Below, one piece after another: positions 45,791-56,527 of a stretch of 64,000 nucleotides of DNA (its first letter is position 1; each line of letters begins with the position of its first letter). The stretch comes from Benincasa hispida (Eukaryota > Streptophyta > Magnoliopsida > Cucurbitales > Cucurbitaceae): assembly GCF_009727055.1 (NCBI RefSeq), contig NC_052351.1, forward strand, positions 7,183,037-7,247,036. Direction: 5' to 3'. The translations under genes were made by a program, and so were the position numbers. The notes under the pieces are model-generated. The model saw nothing but the letters and a program-made list of their open reading frames with translations. It was not told the DNA's origin and searched no databases.

Positions 45791-47585
45791 TGATAACTTG
45801 GAGAAATACAAGTTATTTATGCCACCTTATTTAGATATTGCAGCCAAAAGTTAGTAATTATGCGCCAATTGTATGAAAATTAGCCTAATATAACAATAAT
45901 TATAAATGTTTGCGACTACACCCACTAACGCCAAAAAGATGGAAAACAAGCCAAACTTTACTCTATTTTGCAGGAGACCAAGTCACCGCTTGCGCTCAAG
46001 GCTCATGAGAGACTAATCAACGCATCTCTGTCACATTGCACCCATTGATCAATCATGAAGGGACAATTACCGCAGTGACGGCGTAATGCGACAGTCGGTC
46101 CAGAGCTATGCTTCAACTGCATGCGGTAATAAAAACAAACACTGCATGAGAACCTATGATCAAAAGATGCAACTGAGTAATGCAAGAGCGGAGGATTAAG
46201 ACACGTGCACAACTAACGATTGTGTAGAATTGATGGTATGATTGCATAACAGAAGGAATAATATCCTCCATCTTCGGAATTACCATAACGAACAAGTGAG
46301 GACCACAAGGCCGGAGTTAAAGATCTACACCTATAAATACCCCATTGATTTCAGAGAAAAGGTATGCTATTTGATACTGGGCTAAGTGCTGCAAGATTTT
46401 AAAGAGAAAAGGTTGAACTGAGTGTTTAAGAGAAGAAATTTGGGAAGAAAACGAGATAAGGCCGAGAGGTGAATCTCATATTCGACCTGTCATACACCCG
46501 ATCGAAGCTCTATGCAAAGAGCCATGCTACCGGTGGAGCAAGCCTGAAAGAGAAGCTCTTCCTACCATCGAAACCATCCTATCCGGCAAGCAGATCTCCA
46601 TCAAATCTGTGCCAAGACATTGACACTTGTTTGTATCTGTTCTAACTCTCTTTCACTCTGTATTTCATGTTTTCTTTATCTCTTCATTCACACATCACGT
46701 ATCAAACTCTTAGTAGAAATATTAAATGTTTCGATAGATTCTATTTACCATTTTCTGTCTATTTTCGTTCACCCATTAGTCACTTTCTTCATGATGTCTT
46801 CTTAATCCCCTGATGAGCAATATGAATCACTAAGAACTTAATCTGTATTAAAGTTATAAAATACGTTTAGCTAAAGCATGCTAGACAACATCTTCATCTC
46901 TGAGAGCATAAGTGAAGATGTCATTCTGATCTATCGAGAGAAGGTCAGAAGAGTGCGTTAACTAAAGTGAGTAGTACTTCCAAACATGGAAGCAACATTG
47001 TGTTCATTACGTTAATCTCTATTTCACCACAGACATGTGGGAGCGCGGTCGATCACTGAGAGATGTACGCCAAGAGAAGAGCGGAACAGTATTTGTACCT
47101 TCAATCCAATTAAGAACTTGAGTTATTTGTATTATTTGTCTTTCTCTTTCTATTCTGTCCACAAGACTTGTTGCCGCGTCCCACGTCTGTGCACGACTTT
47201 CACAGCCAGCCTTAATCCCAGCATTTTGTATCGCAATTTACATACTTGTAACATCTAGCTTAGGTTTATTGTATTTTTATGTTTTATCGCATCTTTACTG
47301 CTTTCCTTTATTTTATCGCAATTTACATACTTGTACAAACTCATTTTTAAAAGATTGAAAACCTGATCGCATATACCATGAACATACCGCAATAACCTAA
47401 ACCATTTCCCCGTGTTCGACCTCAGATCACACCGAGAAACTTGCGGTGGAATTACACTTGGTTCCATCGTAAGGAAACTTGTGACAATGGATGGCATACT
47501 ACATGAACACCCATAATTAACGCATAAATAGAAGTAGTATTGCATCATTGTGAGCACTTATATCATACATCCCAAAAACATTACA
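45791..47585 (+). mobile_element. Element A 5' LTR
   Basis: 1795 bp, TGATAACTTGGAGAAATAC to ACATTACA. TATA box CCTATAAATACCCC at about 46330-46343. About 46 differences from the 3' LTR in the first ~450 bp by eye. Its reverse complement recurs, with dense indels, at 42050-44004 because of the misplaced fill. Confidence 0.95.
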
Positions 47586-47591
47586 AGTTTA

Positions 47592-47609
47592 TGGCACCGT
47601 TGCCGGGGA
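47592..47609 (+). other. Element A primer-binding site
   Basis: TGGCACCGTTGCCGGGGA, one base from the tRNA-Asp-type site of C (A for G at the fifth base), six bases after the LTR. Confidence 0.88.
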
Positions 47610-47801
47610 TGTGGTTAACGGTTAATGTTGAATATTTTCATATTATGTGTAGGACAGATCTCTTTGTACTGACTGTTCAACGCGGAGAGTAGTCTGATGA
47701 CTTAGGAGTGCTGGGGTGATCTGGTAACTCTAAGTGGACCCAGAGATCAAGTATATTCTTCGCGCAGAGTTCATCAGAACCAAATTAATTGGTGAAGAAG
47801 T

Positions 47802-49174
47802 ATGGCTGAAGAAAATATGGCACCTGCTAGAAACCTGAGGGGAGATTTGCCAGTGCAAGATCCTGTTCTTCTTGCTGCTAACCAGAACATCCCTATGAGG
47901 GAATATGCAGCACCAGATTTTTATAATTTTTCACCAGGGATTTCAAGACCAGTAGTAAGAATGCAAGCTTTGAAATAAAGCCTATCATGCTTCAAATGAT
48001 TCAGAATGTGGGACAATTCAGAGGATTACAAGGAGAAGACCCACATGCACATTTGACTAACTTCGCAGACATGTGTAGCGCATTCTCCATGCCTGGTGTA
48101 ACTCAAGAAAGTCTTAAACTGTATCTATTCCCGTACACATTGCGGAATGAAGCAAAAAGGTGGGCTCAAGCATTAGAGCCGGGCGAAATTCATGGATGGA
48201 AGCAGTTGGTTGATAGGTTCATAAACATATTCTTCCCTCCATCCGTCAATGCAAAGAGGCGAACAGAGGTGTTGAATTTCGAGCAAAAGAGTTATGAAAC
48301 CCTAAACACCGTTTGGGTGCGATTCCGACAGTTAGTAAAGAACTGTCCGCATATCGGGATTCCTGATAGTATCTTGATGGAAACCTTTTACAATGGCCTG
48401 GACCCATCAACGCGAGCAGTTGCCGACTCCTCCGCAGAAGGAGGATTAATGAATAAGTCATATACGGAAGCAAAGAACATATTGGATCGCATATCGTGAT
48501 ATTCTGACGAATGGACTGATAATGGGCTTGAGGTAAGATGTCTGGATCCAGAAAGAGTAGAAAGGGCCGATGTGCCAACGGACACAATAAGCGCATTGGT
48601 CGAGCAAATGACCACGATGACATCGCTCCTCCAGACGGTGGCTAATCAGTAGAAAACTCTTTCCCAAGGAACAACGCAAGTTAATGCGGTGACTTATATG
48701 ACCGCTATGGATTGCACTCAATGGGGAGAGGTACATCCACTAGACGTCTGCCCATGGGATCCACAACTCGTATATGTTGTTTATGATGAATCATGGGGCA
48801 ATAACCACAACCTTGGTTGGGGGGGTCACCCAATTTTTAGTTTAGGTGAGAACCTCAATCATGAGGGCCATAGTTTCTATCGATTTAGTTATCAAGAGGA
48901 TCGAGGCAATCCTCTGGTTTTCACTACCCCGGACTGCAGACCAAGTCATTCTCAAGGTATGCAACCATGTGACCAATTGTTCGCATATGATACCTCTTGT
49001 AGCACCTCGTCTCTAGAGACATCATTAAAGCATTATATTGAAAAGAGCGAGGCGATGCATCAATCGCAAGTTGACTCTCTCAAAGAATTAGAAGACCAGA
49101 TAGATCAGCTTGCGAGGGAATTAAAGAAGAAAACGCCTAGTATACAACAAGGAAGTTCAGGAACGTTAGGGTAA
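47802..49174 (+). pseudogene. Element A gag
   Basis: Start ATG at 47802 (MAEENMAPARNLRGDLP), then QNIPMREYAAPDFYNFSPG. A frameshift near 47955-47962 moves reading to the frame FEIKPIMLQMIQNVGQF, EDPHAHLTNFADMC, LYLFPYTLRNEAKRW and WVRFRQLVKNCPHIGIP. A TGA at 48497 and a TAG near 48650 interrupt the C-terminus. The zinc knuckle is degenerate: CTQWGEVHPLDVC, with Trp at the second Cys. The end (QIDQLARELKKKTPS) corresponds to the C gag tail. Same capsid-like family as the B and C copies. Confidence 0.9.
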
Positions 49175-49668
49175 AAAGGAAAAGAACAATGTCATGCAAT
49201 GACATTGCGGAACGGCAGAACAACAGCCCCCATTATACCAAAGGTACCAGACGCAGTAACAACACTAGAGGAATTAACTATTGATGATGACCAGTTACAG
49301 AATAACGGAAGCAACCCCAATTCAAAAGCAAGATTATCTACAAAAGATGAAACTTCTCAAGACTTGAATTCTTAATCAATGTAACCTCCGATCAATGACA
49401 CACATCAAGCACAAGACCTCACCAAGTAGCAAGGCGAGCAACAAACACGACGGGATCCTCCACCTTTCTCATCCAGGCGAAAAAAGAAAGACGATAGTAA
49501 GCAGTTTCAGAGGTTCCTGGATGTTCTTCGATAGCTACATATTAACATTCCCTTAATAGAGGCATTAGAGCAGATGTCGAGCTATGTGAAATTTCTCAAG
49601 GATATTCTCACAACAAGAGAAAGATTGGGGAAAATGAAACAGTTGCATTAACATATGAGTATAGCGCT

Positions 49669-50271
49669 TTGTTTCAAAACAATCTCTCTGCTAAAATGAA
49701 GGATCTGAGGACTTCTACATTACCCTGGACCATAGGAGGGAAGATGGTCGGAAACGCACTGTGTGATTTAGGGACGAGCATAAATTTGATGCCCTTGTCA
49801 ATTTTTAAGAAGTTGGACATCGGCGAAGCCAGGCCAACCCCGATCACATTACAGCTAGCCGATAGATCAATAAAGCTTCCGGAGGGCAAGATAGAAGATG
49901 TTCTTATGCAGGTGGACAAGTTTATCTTCCTTGCAGATTTTGTTATATTGGATTATGAGGTAGATAGAGAAATTCCTATCATCCTGGGTCGCCCATTTCT
50001 CGCCACAGGGCGAGCATTGATTGATGTGCAGAAAGGGGAATTGACCATCCAGGTCGTTGATCAAGAAGTAAAGTTCAATGTACTCAATGCGTTGAAGTAC
50101 CCAGAAGATATAGAGAACTGCCAATATATCAAAGAACTGCGGGGAGAACAGTGGCACGAACCTCTGAAGGAAATGGAGGAGGTAGATTTGGAAGGCGGCG
50201 CAATATTGGAGGAGGACTGCGCTGCAATTCATGTTAAATCTAATTTCGAACCGCTCAAGTTATCTGAATAA
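49669..50271 (+). pseudogene. Element A aspartic protease region
   Basis: Open for 200 codons. Retropepsin active site ALCDLGTSINLM (catalytic Asp in DLGTS), then TLQLADRSIKLPEGKIEDV and IILGRPFLATGRALI. It differs from the C copy at many sites but keeps every landmark. The conserved lead-in (INIPLIEALEQM) lies in another frame at 49540-49580. Confidence 0.9.
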
Positions 50272-50489
50272 ACATCGCAGCAAATTAAGCCATCTTTAGA
50301 AGAGCCACGTGTGTTAGAGTTAAAGTCGTTGCCGGTGCACTTAAAGTATGCTTACTTAGGGAGTAACGACACGTTACTAGTTATTATTTCTACATCATTG
50401 AGTAAGGAGAAAGAAGATGCTCTCATACGGATCCTAAGATGAACGAGAGGATTTAGTCTCTGTAATGCACCAGCACCTTCTAACGTTGC

Positions 50490-51362
50490 ATGATGGCAAT
50501 ATTTTCAAATTACTTAGAGGATTTAGTCGAGGTATTCATGGATGATTTCTCAGTCTTCGGCAGTAATTATGACGCTTGTTTGATTAATCTCGAAAAAGTC
50601 TTGAAGAGATGCGTGGCTACAAATCTTGTCCTGAACTGGGAGAAATGCCACTTTATGGTGAAAAAAGGAATAGTTCTGGGTCACAAAATCTCCAAGGCAG
50701 GATTGGAAGTCGATCAGGCAAAAATCGATGCAATTTCCAAATTACCCCCACCTGTGAATGTGAAGACACTTAGGAGCTTTCTGGGACATGCGGGATTTTA
50801 TAGAAGATTTATTCGCAACTTTTCCCAGATCGCAAGACCCTTAAGTGCGCTTCTAGAAGCTGACCGCGAGTATAATTTTGATGACGATTGCACCAAGGCA
50901 TTTAACACCTTGAAAGAGGCACTAATCTCGGCACCAATTTTGATTGCGCCTAATTGGACGCACCCATTTGCATTAATGTGTGATGCTAGCGGATATGCTG
51001 TGGGTGCAATTTTGAGTCAGCGTAGGGAAAAATTGTTGCATCCTATTTATTATGCGAGCAAAACACTGAATGACGCGCAGAAGAACTATACGACCACAAA
51101 AAAGGAAATGCTCGCAGTAGTATTTGCACTAGAGAAGTTCGGACAATACTTAATCGAAACAAAAGTGGTGGTATATACGAATCATTTTGCGATCAAATAT
51201 CTAATGACGAAGAAGGATGCAAAACCAAGGTTGATATGGTGGGTGTTGCTTCTACAAGAGTTTGACCTAGAAATCAAAGACCGGAAGGGCACCGAGTACC
51301 AAGTCGCAGATCATTTGTTAAGATTGGAAAATTGCGAGGTTCAAGGGACAAAAAGATATTGA
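50490..51362 (+). pseudogene. Element A partial reverse transcriptase and RNase H
   Basis: The RT begins only at the end of the FQRCMM motif ([11 protein letters not shown]). Sequence for the fingers and first palm part, including the first catalytic Asp, is missing: between about 50435 and 50465 the text jumps from the protease-RT linker to SLCNAPAP, a deletion of some 0.5 kb relative to [28 protein letters not shown] and [13 protein letters not shown] remain. RNase H keeps CDASGYAVG and [10 protein letters not shown], but the third acidic motif reads [12 protein letters not shown], Asn for Asp. Not functional. Confidence 0.92.
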
Positions 51363-51459
51363 AGAAAGATTCCCCGATGAGCTACTAATGGCAGTAGACG
51401 TTATTGTTCACTGGTATGTGGACATAATAAACTTCATAGCTTGCGGTCAAGTACCAGAT

Positions 51460-52692
51460 GATTATACATACCAGTAGAAGAAGAAGCTAAGACATGACGC
51501 AAAATTTTATTTCTGGGATGATCCATTCCTATATCGACAAGGACCTGATCATATAATACATCGATGCATTCCTAAGCATGAAGCCAAGCACATTTTAGAG
51601 CTCTGTCATGAGTCTCCATACGGAGGACATTTTGGGGGGCAAAGGACTGCAGCAAAAGTCTTACAGTGCGGCTACTTTTGGCCAACTCTGTTCAAGGATG
51701 CCTATGCCCATGTTGTGCAATGTGACAGGTGTCAAAGGACAGGGAATATGTCTAAAAGAAATGAAATGCCATTGACGTCAATCTTAGAAGTTGAATTATT
51801 CGATGTTTAGGAAATTGACTTCATGGGCCCGTTTCCACCATCTGAAGATCATCTATATATTCTGGTTGCGGTTGATTATGTATCCAAATGGGTTAAGGCC
51901 ATCGCATGTGCTAAGAATGATGCAGCCACTATGGCGAAGTTTCTGAAGAAAAACATTTTCGCTCGATATGGGACGCCACGAGCTTTAATCAACGATGAAG
52001 GTTCTCATTTTCAACAGCATAATTGCTAACCTGTTGACTAAATTCAACGTCAGCCATTGAGTTGCAATTGCTTATCACCCACAGACTAATGGGCAGGCAA
52101 AAATTTCTAACAGAGAGATCAAAACTATCTTGGAGAAGGTAGTTAATATTGCCATAAGGGATTGGTCACCCAAGCTTGATGAAGCACTATGGGCTTACAG
52201 GACAACCTACAAAACACCAATCGGCATGTCTCCGTACGCCTTGGTCTTCGGGAAAGCTTGTCATCTGCTACTTGAGTTGGAACATAAGGCAATGTGGGCA
52301 TGCAAGAAGGAGGTTGATTTAGCCAGTGCGGGGAAAGTCTGGAAGCTGCAAATTGAATCAACTAGTCGAATGACGAAGGATGCCCTATGAAAATGCACCA
52401 AGATATACAAAAGAAAACGAGAGAAATGGCACGCGACGACCGCATCAATGGAGGACATTCACGAAGGTCAACAGGTATTGTTATTAATGATTTATGACTG
52501 TTCCCAGGAAAGTTGAAGTCTCGCTGGTCGAGGCCATTTCGAATCAAGACAATCTTTCCTCACGGCGCAGTGGAATTAACAACTTTAGACGGAAATAGCA
52601 CATTCAAAGTCAATGGTCAGCTGATCAAGCCCTACTATGGAGGCGACTTCGATCGACACATGGATACCATTGACTTGGGCAAGCAAGATTAG
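51460..52692 (+). pseudogene. Element A integrase
   Basis: HHCC zinc domain: HRCIPKHEAKHILELCHE, YGGHFGGQRTAAKVL, QCDRCQRTGNMSKR. Catalytic core: EIDFMGPF with the first Asp, just after an in-frame TAG (51808) in place of a Trp codon; INDEGSHF keeps the second Asp; then frame changes near 52010 onward. [20 protein letters not shown] (52177-52236) is in another frame. The C-terminal domain is SRWSRPFRIKTIFPHGAVEL and FKVNGQLIKPYYGG, ending at TAG 52690. Confidence 0.9.
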
Positions 52693-54390
52693 ACCGCTTG
52701 CAGGGAAAGCGATTGCAGTAACTTAAGAACTTCTTTCAATCGACCTTCCTATCTATGTTTACTTGCTTTCTTTATCGCTTTCTTTGACAGTTTTCTTAAT
52801 TCCGTAATTATTGTGTAGTAGGATTAGTCTTTAATGTTTTGGCAATTTAATTTCGCATAGGTTTCCATACTTTAAACGTAGTAGTGACGATCGTATAATT
52901 TTGTGAATGTTGAGATAAATTACCGCAAGGTATTTTTTACCTACATTTTTTATGAATTATGAAGAGAGGAAAATAAACTGGTATGAAACGTGAGAATGGG
53001 TGTAGTAAGTGGAAATAAGAGAAGATATGCGTCTAGTACACCCAAATGCATTGCGGTGAGGGGTGTGTTGTGCAGCATACGTCCTTTGCCCGACCTTAGT
53101 TAAATGCACCATGTTGAGGTACCCTCCAGTAATGTGTTTAGGTAAGGGGCGTGCTGCGGGGATGTATGCGTGTTGCCCGTCCTTGGCAAAAAGGTATCTG
53201 TGTTTATTGGAAGCATAGTGTGAATTTTAAATCATGCACTCTTCTTTTATTTTGTAAGTTAATCAAATTCTTTGACTCTTATACAGGCAATAGAAATTTT
53301 TTTGTAATGCGTTCATTTGTATGATATTCGCATACTTTGTTAATAGTCAATACAATCAGAGTACATAATTCACTATACTCTTTGTCTGTGCCTTTTCCTT
53401 TATCTTCCTTTATCTTCCTTTGATAATCTTTGCTATATTCTTCCTCTTTTATTTTTACGATCTTCATTGCGTTGCTATGATGTATTATGTGTTACACTTA
53501 GAAACATTTCCCATACTTAGTAAAGTCTGACTAACACTTAGTTAACTCTTAGTTTAGCAGTACTTTATCTTTTTTCTTTCAAAGTTCTGCTCAAACCTTC
53601 TTTTTGAAATTTTCTTCTAAGTGTTTGTCTAGTCTGTCCAAACAACGCAATGAGGACCTTGCTCATCTTTAAATTTGGGGGTGGGGAAGGTCTGAGCAGA
53701 TGAGATCAGAAATATACAGTATTTAAGAAAATGCATCCATTTACAAATAAAAAAAAAACAAAAACAAAACAAGAAGGAAAAAATAATTTTATGCAAAACT
53801 CCAATGTCAGCGCAAGGGAAAATTTCAAAACTGTTCCCAGCCTGATAAGAGTTTAGTTGTGAAAAGAGTCTGCTCGTAGTTGGATGTTCGTATGACACCA
53901 AGCCAAAACGAAGGTGGGTTTCCAACAACAACGTAGTATGAATCAAAAAGAGAAAAATAAAAGAATGCAAGGGACAACTCCTCTAATTATCATGAGTTAA
54001 AGTTGAAACTGGCACACAATTGCAGTTGGATGTTCGCATGACACCCGTGGGGACAAGCCAAAACGAAGAGTGTAGCCATGACCGACTGTCTCTAAGTGAA
54101 TAAATGACGCAGAGTATTGCTCACCGCATATAAATACATCAAGTTGCTTTGATAAGGAAAAGATAAACATTCTATTTTGGAAAACTAGAAAAATGTCTTT
54201 GAGCAGAATTTTGTTACATAGAAGAATAAAGTAGGGCTTGCTAAGAATTAGCAAGGATAGAAGGAAAGTGCGATGCCAGGTAATGTGCATAAGTGTAACA
54301 TTCGGAGCAACCAATCATCACATAAATATAGGATAGGAATGGAGCATGATTGCCTTGGTAGAAGATATGCTTGAGGACAAGCATATATCT
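52693..54390 (+). other. Element A 3' non-coding region
   Basis: No accessory ORF. The post-pol repeats GGGGTGTGTTG ... GCCCG (53050-53185) match B. It then carries an internal AAATTTGGGGGTGGGG (53671-53686), the two 48-nt modules (53875-53914, truncated; 54021-54068) and a hairpin at 54365-54386. Confidence 0.6.
53875..54068 (+). ncRNA. Element A pair of conserved 48-nt modules
   Basis: The first copy (53875-53914) has lost about ten bases (the CGTGGGG hairpin) between GACACC and AAGCCAAAACG. The second (54021-54068) is complete, with AUG-UUCG-CAU in the inner hairpin. Confidence 0.45.
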
Positions 54391-54403
54391 AAATTTGGGG
54401 GTG
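54391..54403 (+). other. Element A polypurine tract
   Basis: AAATTTGGGGGTG abuts the TG of the 3' LTR; identical to the B tract. The 9-bp-stem hairpin ends five bases upstream. Confidence 0.92.
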
Positions 54404-56195
54404 TGATAACTTGTAGAAATATAAGTTATTTATGTCACCTTATCTAGATATTGTGGCCAAAAGTTAGTAATTATGCGCCAATTATATGAAAATTAGCCTA
54501 GTATGAAAATAATTATAAATGTTTGCGACTACACCCACTAACGCCAAAAAGATGGAAGACAAGCTGAACTTTACTCTGTTTTGCAGGAGACCAAGTCACC
54601 ACTTGCGCTCAAGGCTCATGATAGACTAATTAACGCATTTTTGTCACATTGCGCCCGTTGATCAATCATGAAAAGACGATTACCGCAGTGACGATGCAAT
54701 GTGATAGTCGGTCTAGAGCTATGCTTCAACCGCATGCGGTAATAAACAAACACCGCATGCGAACCTATGATCGAAAGATGCAACTGAGCAACGCAAAAGC
54801 GGAGGATTAAGACACGCACAACTAACAGTTGTGCATAATTGATGGTCTGATTACATGACAGAAGGAATAATGTCCCTCCATCTTCGAAATTACCATAACA
54901 ATCAAGTGGGGACCACAAGGCCGGAGTCAAAGATCTGCACCTATAAATACTCCATTGATGTTAGAGAAAAGGTATGCTATTTGATACTATGCTAAGTGCT
55001 GCAAGATTTTAGAGAGAAAAGGTTGAATTGAATACTTAAGAGAAGAAATCCGGGAAGAAAACGAGATAAGGCCGAGAGGTGAATCTCAGATCCGTCCTGC
55101 CATACACCCGATTGAATCTCTATGCAAAGAGCCATGCTACTGGTGGAGCAAGCCTGAGAGGGAAGCTCTTTCTGCCATCGAAACCATCCTATTCGGCAAG
55201 CAAATCTCCATCAAATCTGTGCCAAGACATTGGCACTTGTTTGTATCTGTTCTATCTCTCTTTCACTCTGTATTTCATGTTTTGTTTATCTCTTCATTCA
55301 CACATCATGTATCAAACTCTTAGTAGAAATATTAAATGTTTCGATAGATTTCATTTACCATTTTCTGTCTATTTCCGTTCACCCATTAGTCACTTTCTTC
55401 ATGATGTCTTCTTAATCTCTTGATGAGCAATATGAATCACTAAGAACTTTATCTGTATTAAAGTTATAAAATACGTTTGGCTAAAGCATGCTAGACGACA
55501 TCTTCACCTGTGAGAGCAGAAGTGAAGATGTCATTCTGATATATCGAGAGAAGGTCAGAAGAGTGCGTTAACTAAAGTAAGTAGTAATTCCAGACATGGA
55601 AGCAACCTTGCGTTCATTATGTTAATCTCTGTTTCACCACAGACATGTGGGAACGCGACCGATCGCTGAGAGGTGTACGCCAAGAGAAGAGTGGAACAGT
55701 ATTTGTACCTTCAATCCAATTAAGAACTTGCGTTGTTTGTATTATTTGTCTTTCTCTTTCTATTCTGTCCACAAGACTTGTCGCCGCATCCCACGTCTGT
55801 GCACAACTTTCACAGCCAGCCTTAATCCCAGCATCTTGTACATGAAGTCTGTATCTTGTAACATCTAGCTTAGGTTTATTATATTTTTATGTTTTATCAC
55901 ATCTTTACTGCTTTCCTTTATTTTATCGCAATTTACATACTTGTACAAACTCATTTTTAAAAGATTGAAAACCTGGTCGCATATACCATGAACATACCGC
56001 AATAACCTAAACCATTTTCCCGTGTTCGACCTAGAATCACATCGAGAAACTTGTGGTGGAATTACACTTGGTTCCATCGTAAGGAAACTTGTGACAATGC
56101 ATGGCATACTACGTGAACACCTATAATTAACGTATAAATAGAAGTAGTATCGCATCATTGTGAGCACTTATATCATACATCCCATAAACGTTACA
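54404..56195 (+). mobile_element. Element A 3' LTR
   Basis: 1792 bp, TGATAACTTGTAGAAATAT to ACGTTACA, TATA box CCTATAAATACTCC near 54941-54954, followed directly by the TSD ATCGG. Confidence 0.95.
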
Positions 56196-56503
56196 ATCGG
56201 CCGCCAGGAAGACAGAATCCTAAGCCGGTTGGACAACCCCTTGGTTTACCACTGGCATCGCGTTATCGTTATTGTCCGCCATGTTGGCTGCCTTCTTTCG
56301 CCGAATTCTGTTCTGACGTACCCTTACGTGGAAAGTTCACTCGATCTCAGGGTCAACTACGAATTCCGATTCAGCACCAGGACTCATAAACCGTCAGGCT
56401 GCTCTCCACGTTGAACACACTCAAACACTAGAACAGCCAGTACAATGAGATCTGTCGTGTAAAATACCAAAAACACACTCAAACAATAAACCGTTAGCCA
56501 TAG
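56196..56503 (-). pseudogene. Element B gag N-terminus and leader
   Basis: Minus strand: ATG at 56282, MADNNDNAMPVVNQGVVQPA, then TAG and DSVFLAAD up to the A insertion, in the same position as MAEE in A and C. 56283-56503 is untranslated leader between primer site and gag. Confidence 0.82.
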
Positions 56504-56521
56504 TCCCTGGCAACGACGCCA
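56504..56521 (-). other. Element B primer-binding site
   Basis: Minus strand TGGCGTCGTTGCCAGGGA, two changes from the tRNA-Asp-type site of C, six bases inside the 5' LTR end. Confidence 0.85.
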
Positions 56522-56527
56522 TAAGCT

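Larger units (their letters stand above)
45791..56195 (+). mobile_element. Element A: full-length Athila-like LTR retrotransposon (10.4 kb)
   Basis: Both LTRs (TG...CA), primer site, gag, protease, partial RT, RNase H, integrase, polypurine tract and a perfect 5-bp TSD (ATCGG) are present. It is the innermost element of the nest, inserted in the B gag in opposite orientation. Internally it lacks the accessory ORF region seen in B and C and about 0.5 kb of RT, so it could only have moved with enzymes supplied by relatives, unless those deletions came later. Confidence 0.95.

Noticed and set aside
39553..49967. Biological 10-kb palindrome or inverted gene amplification
   Set aside because: One arm is clean and the other has random short indels; it adjoins an N gap and interrupts the pol of element B.
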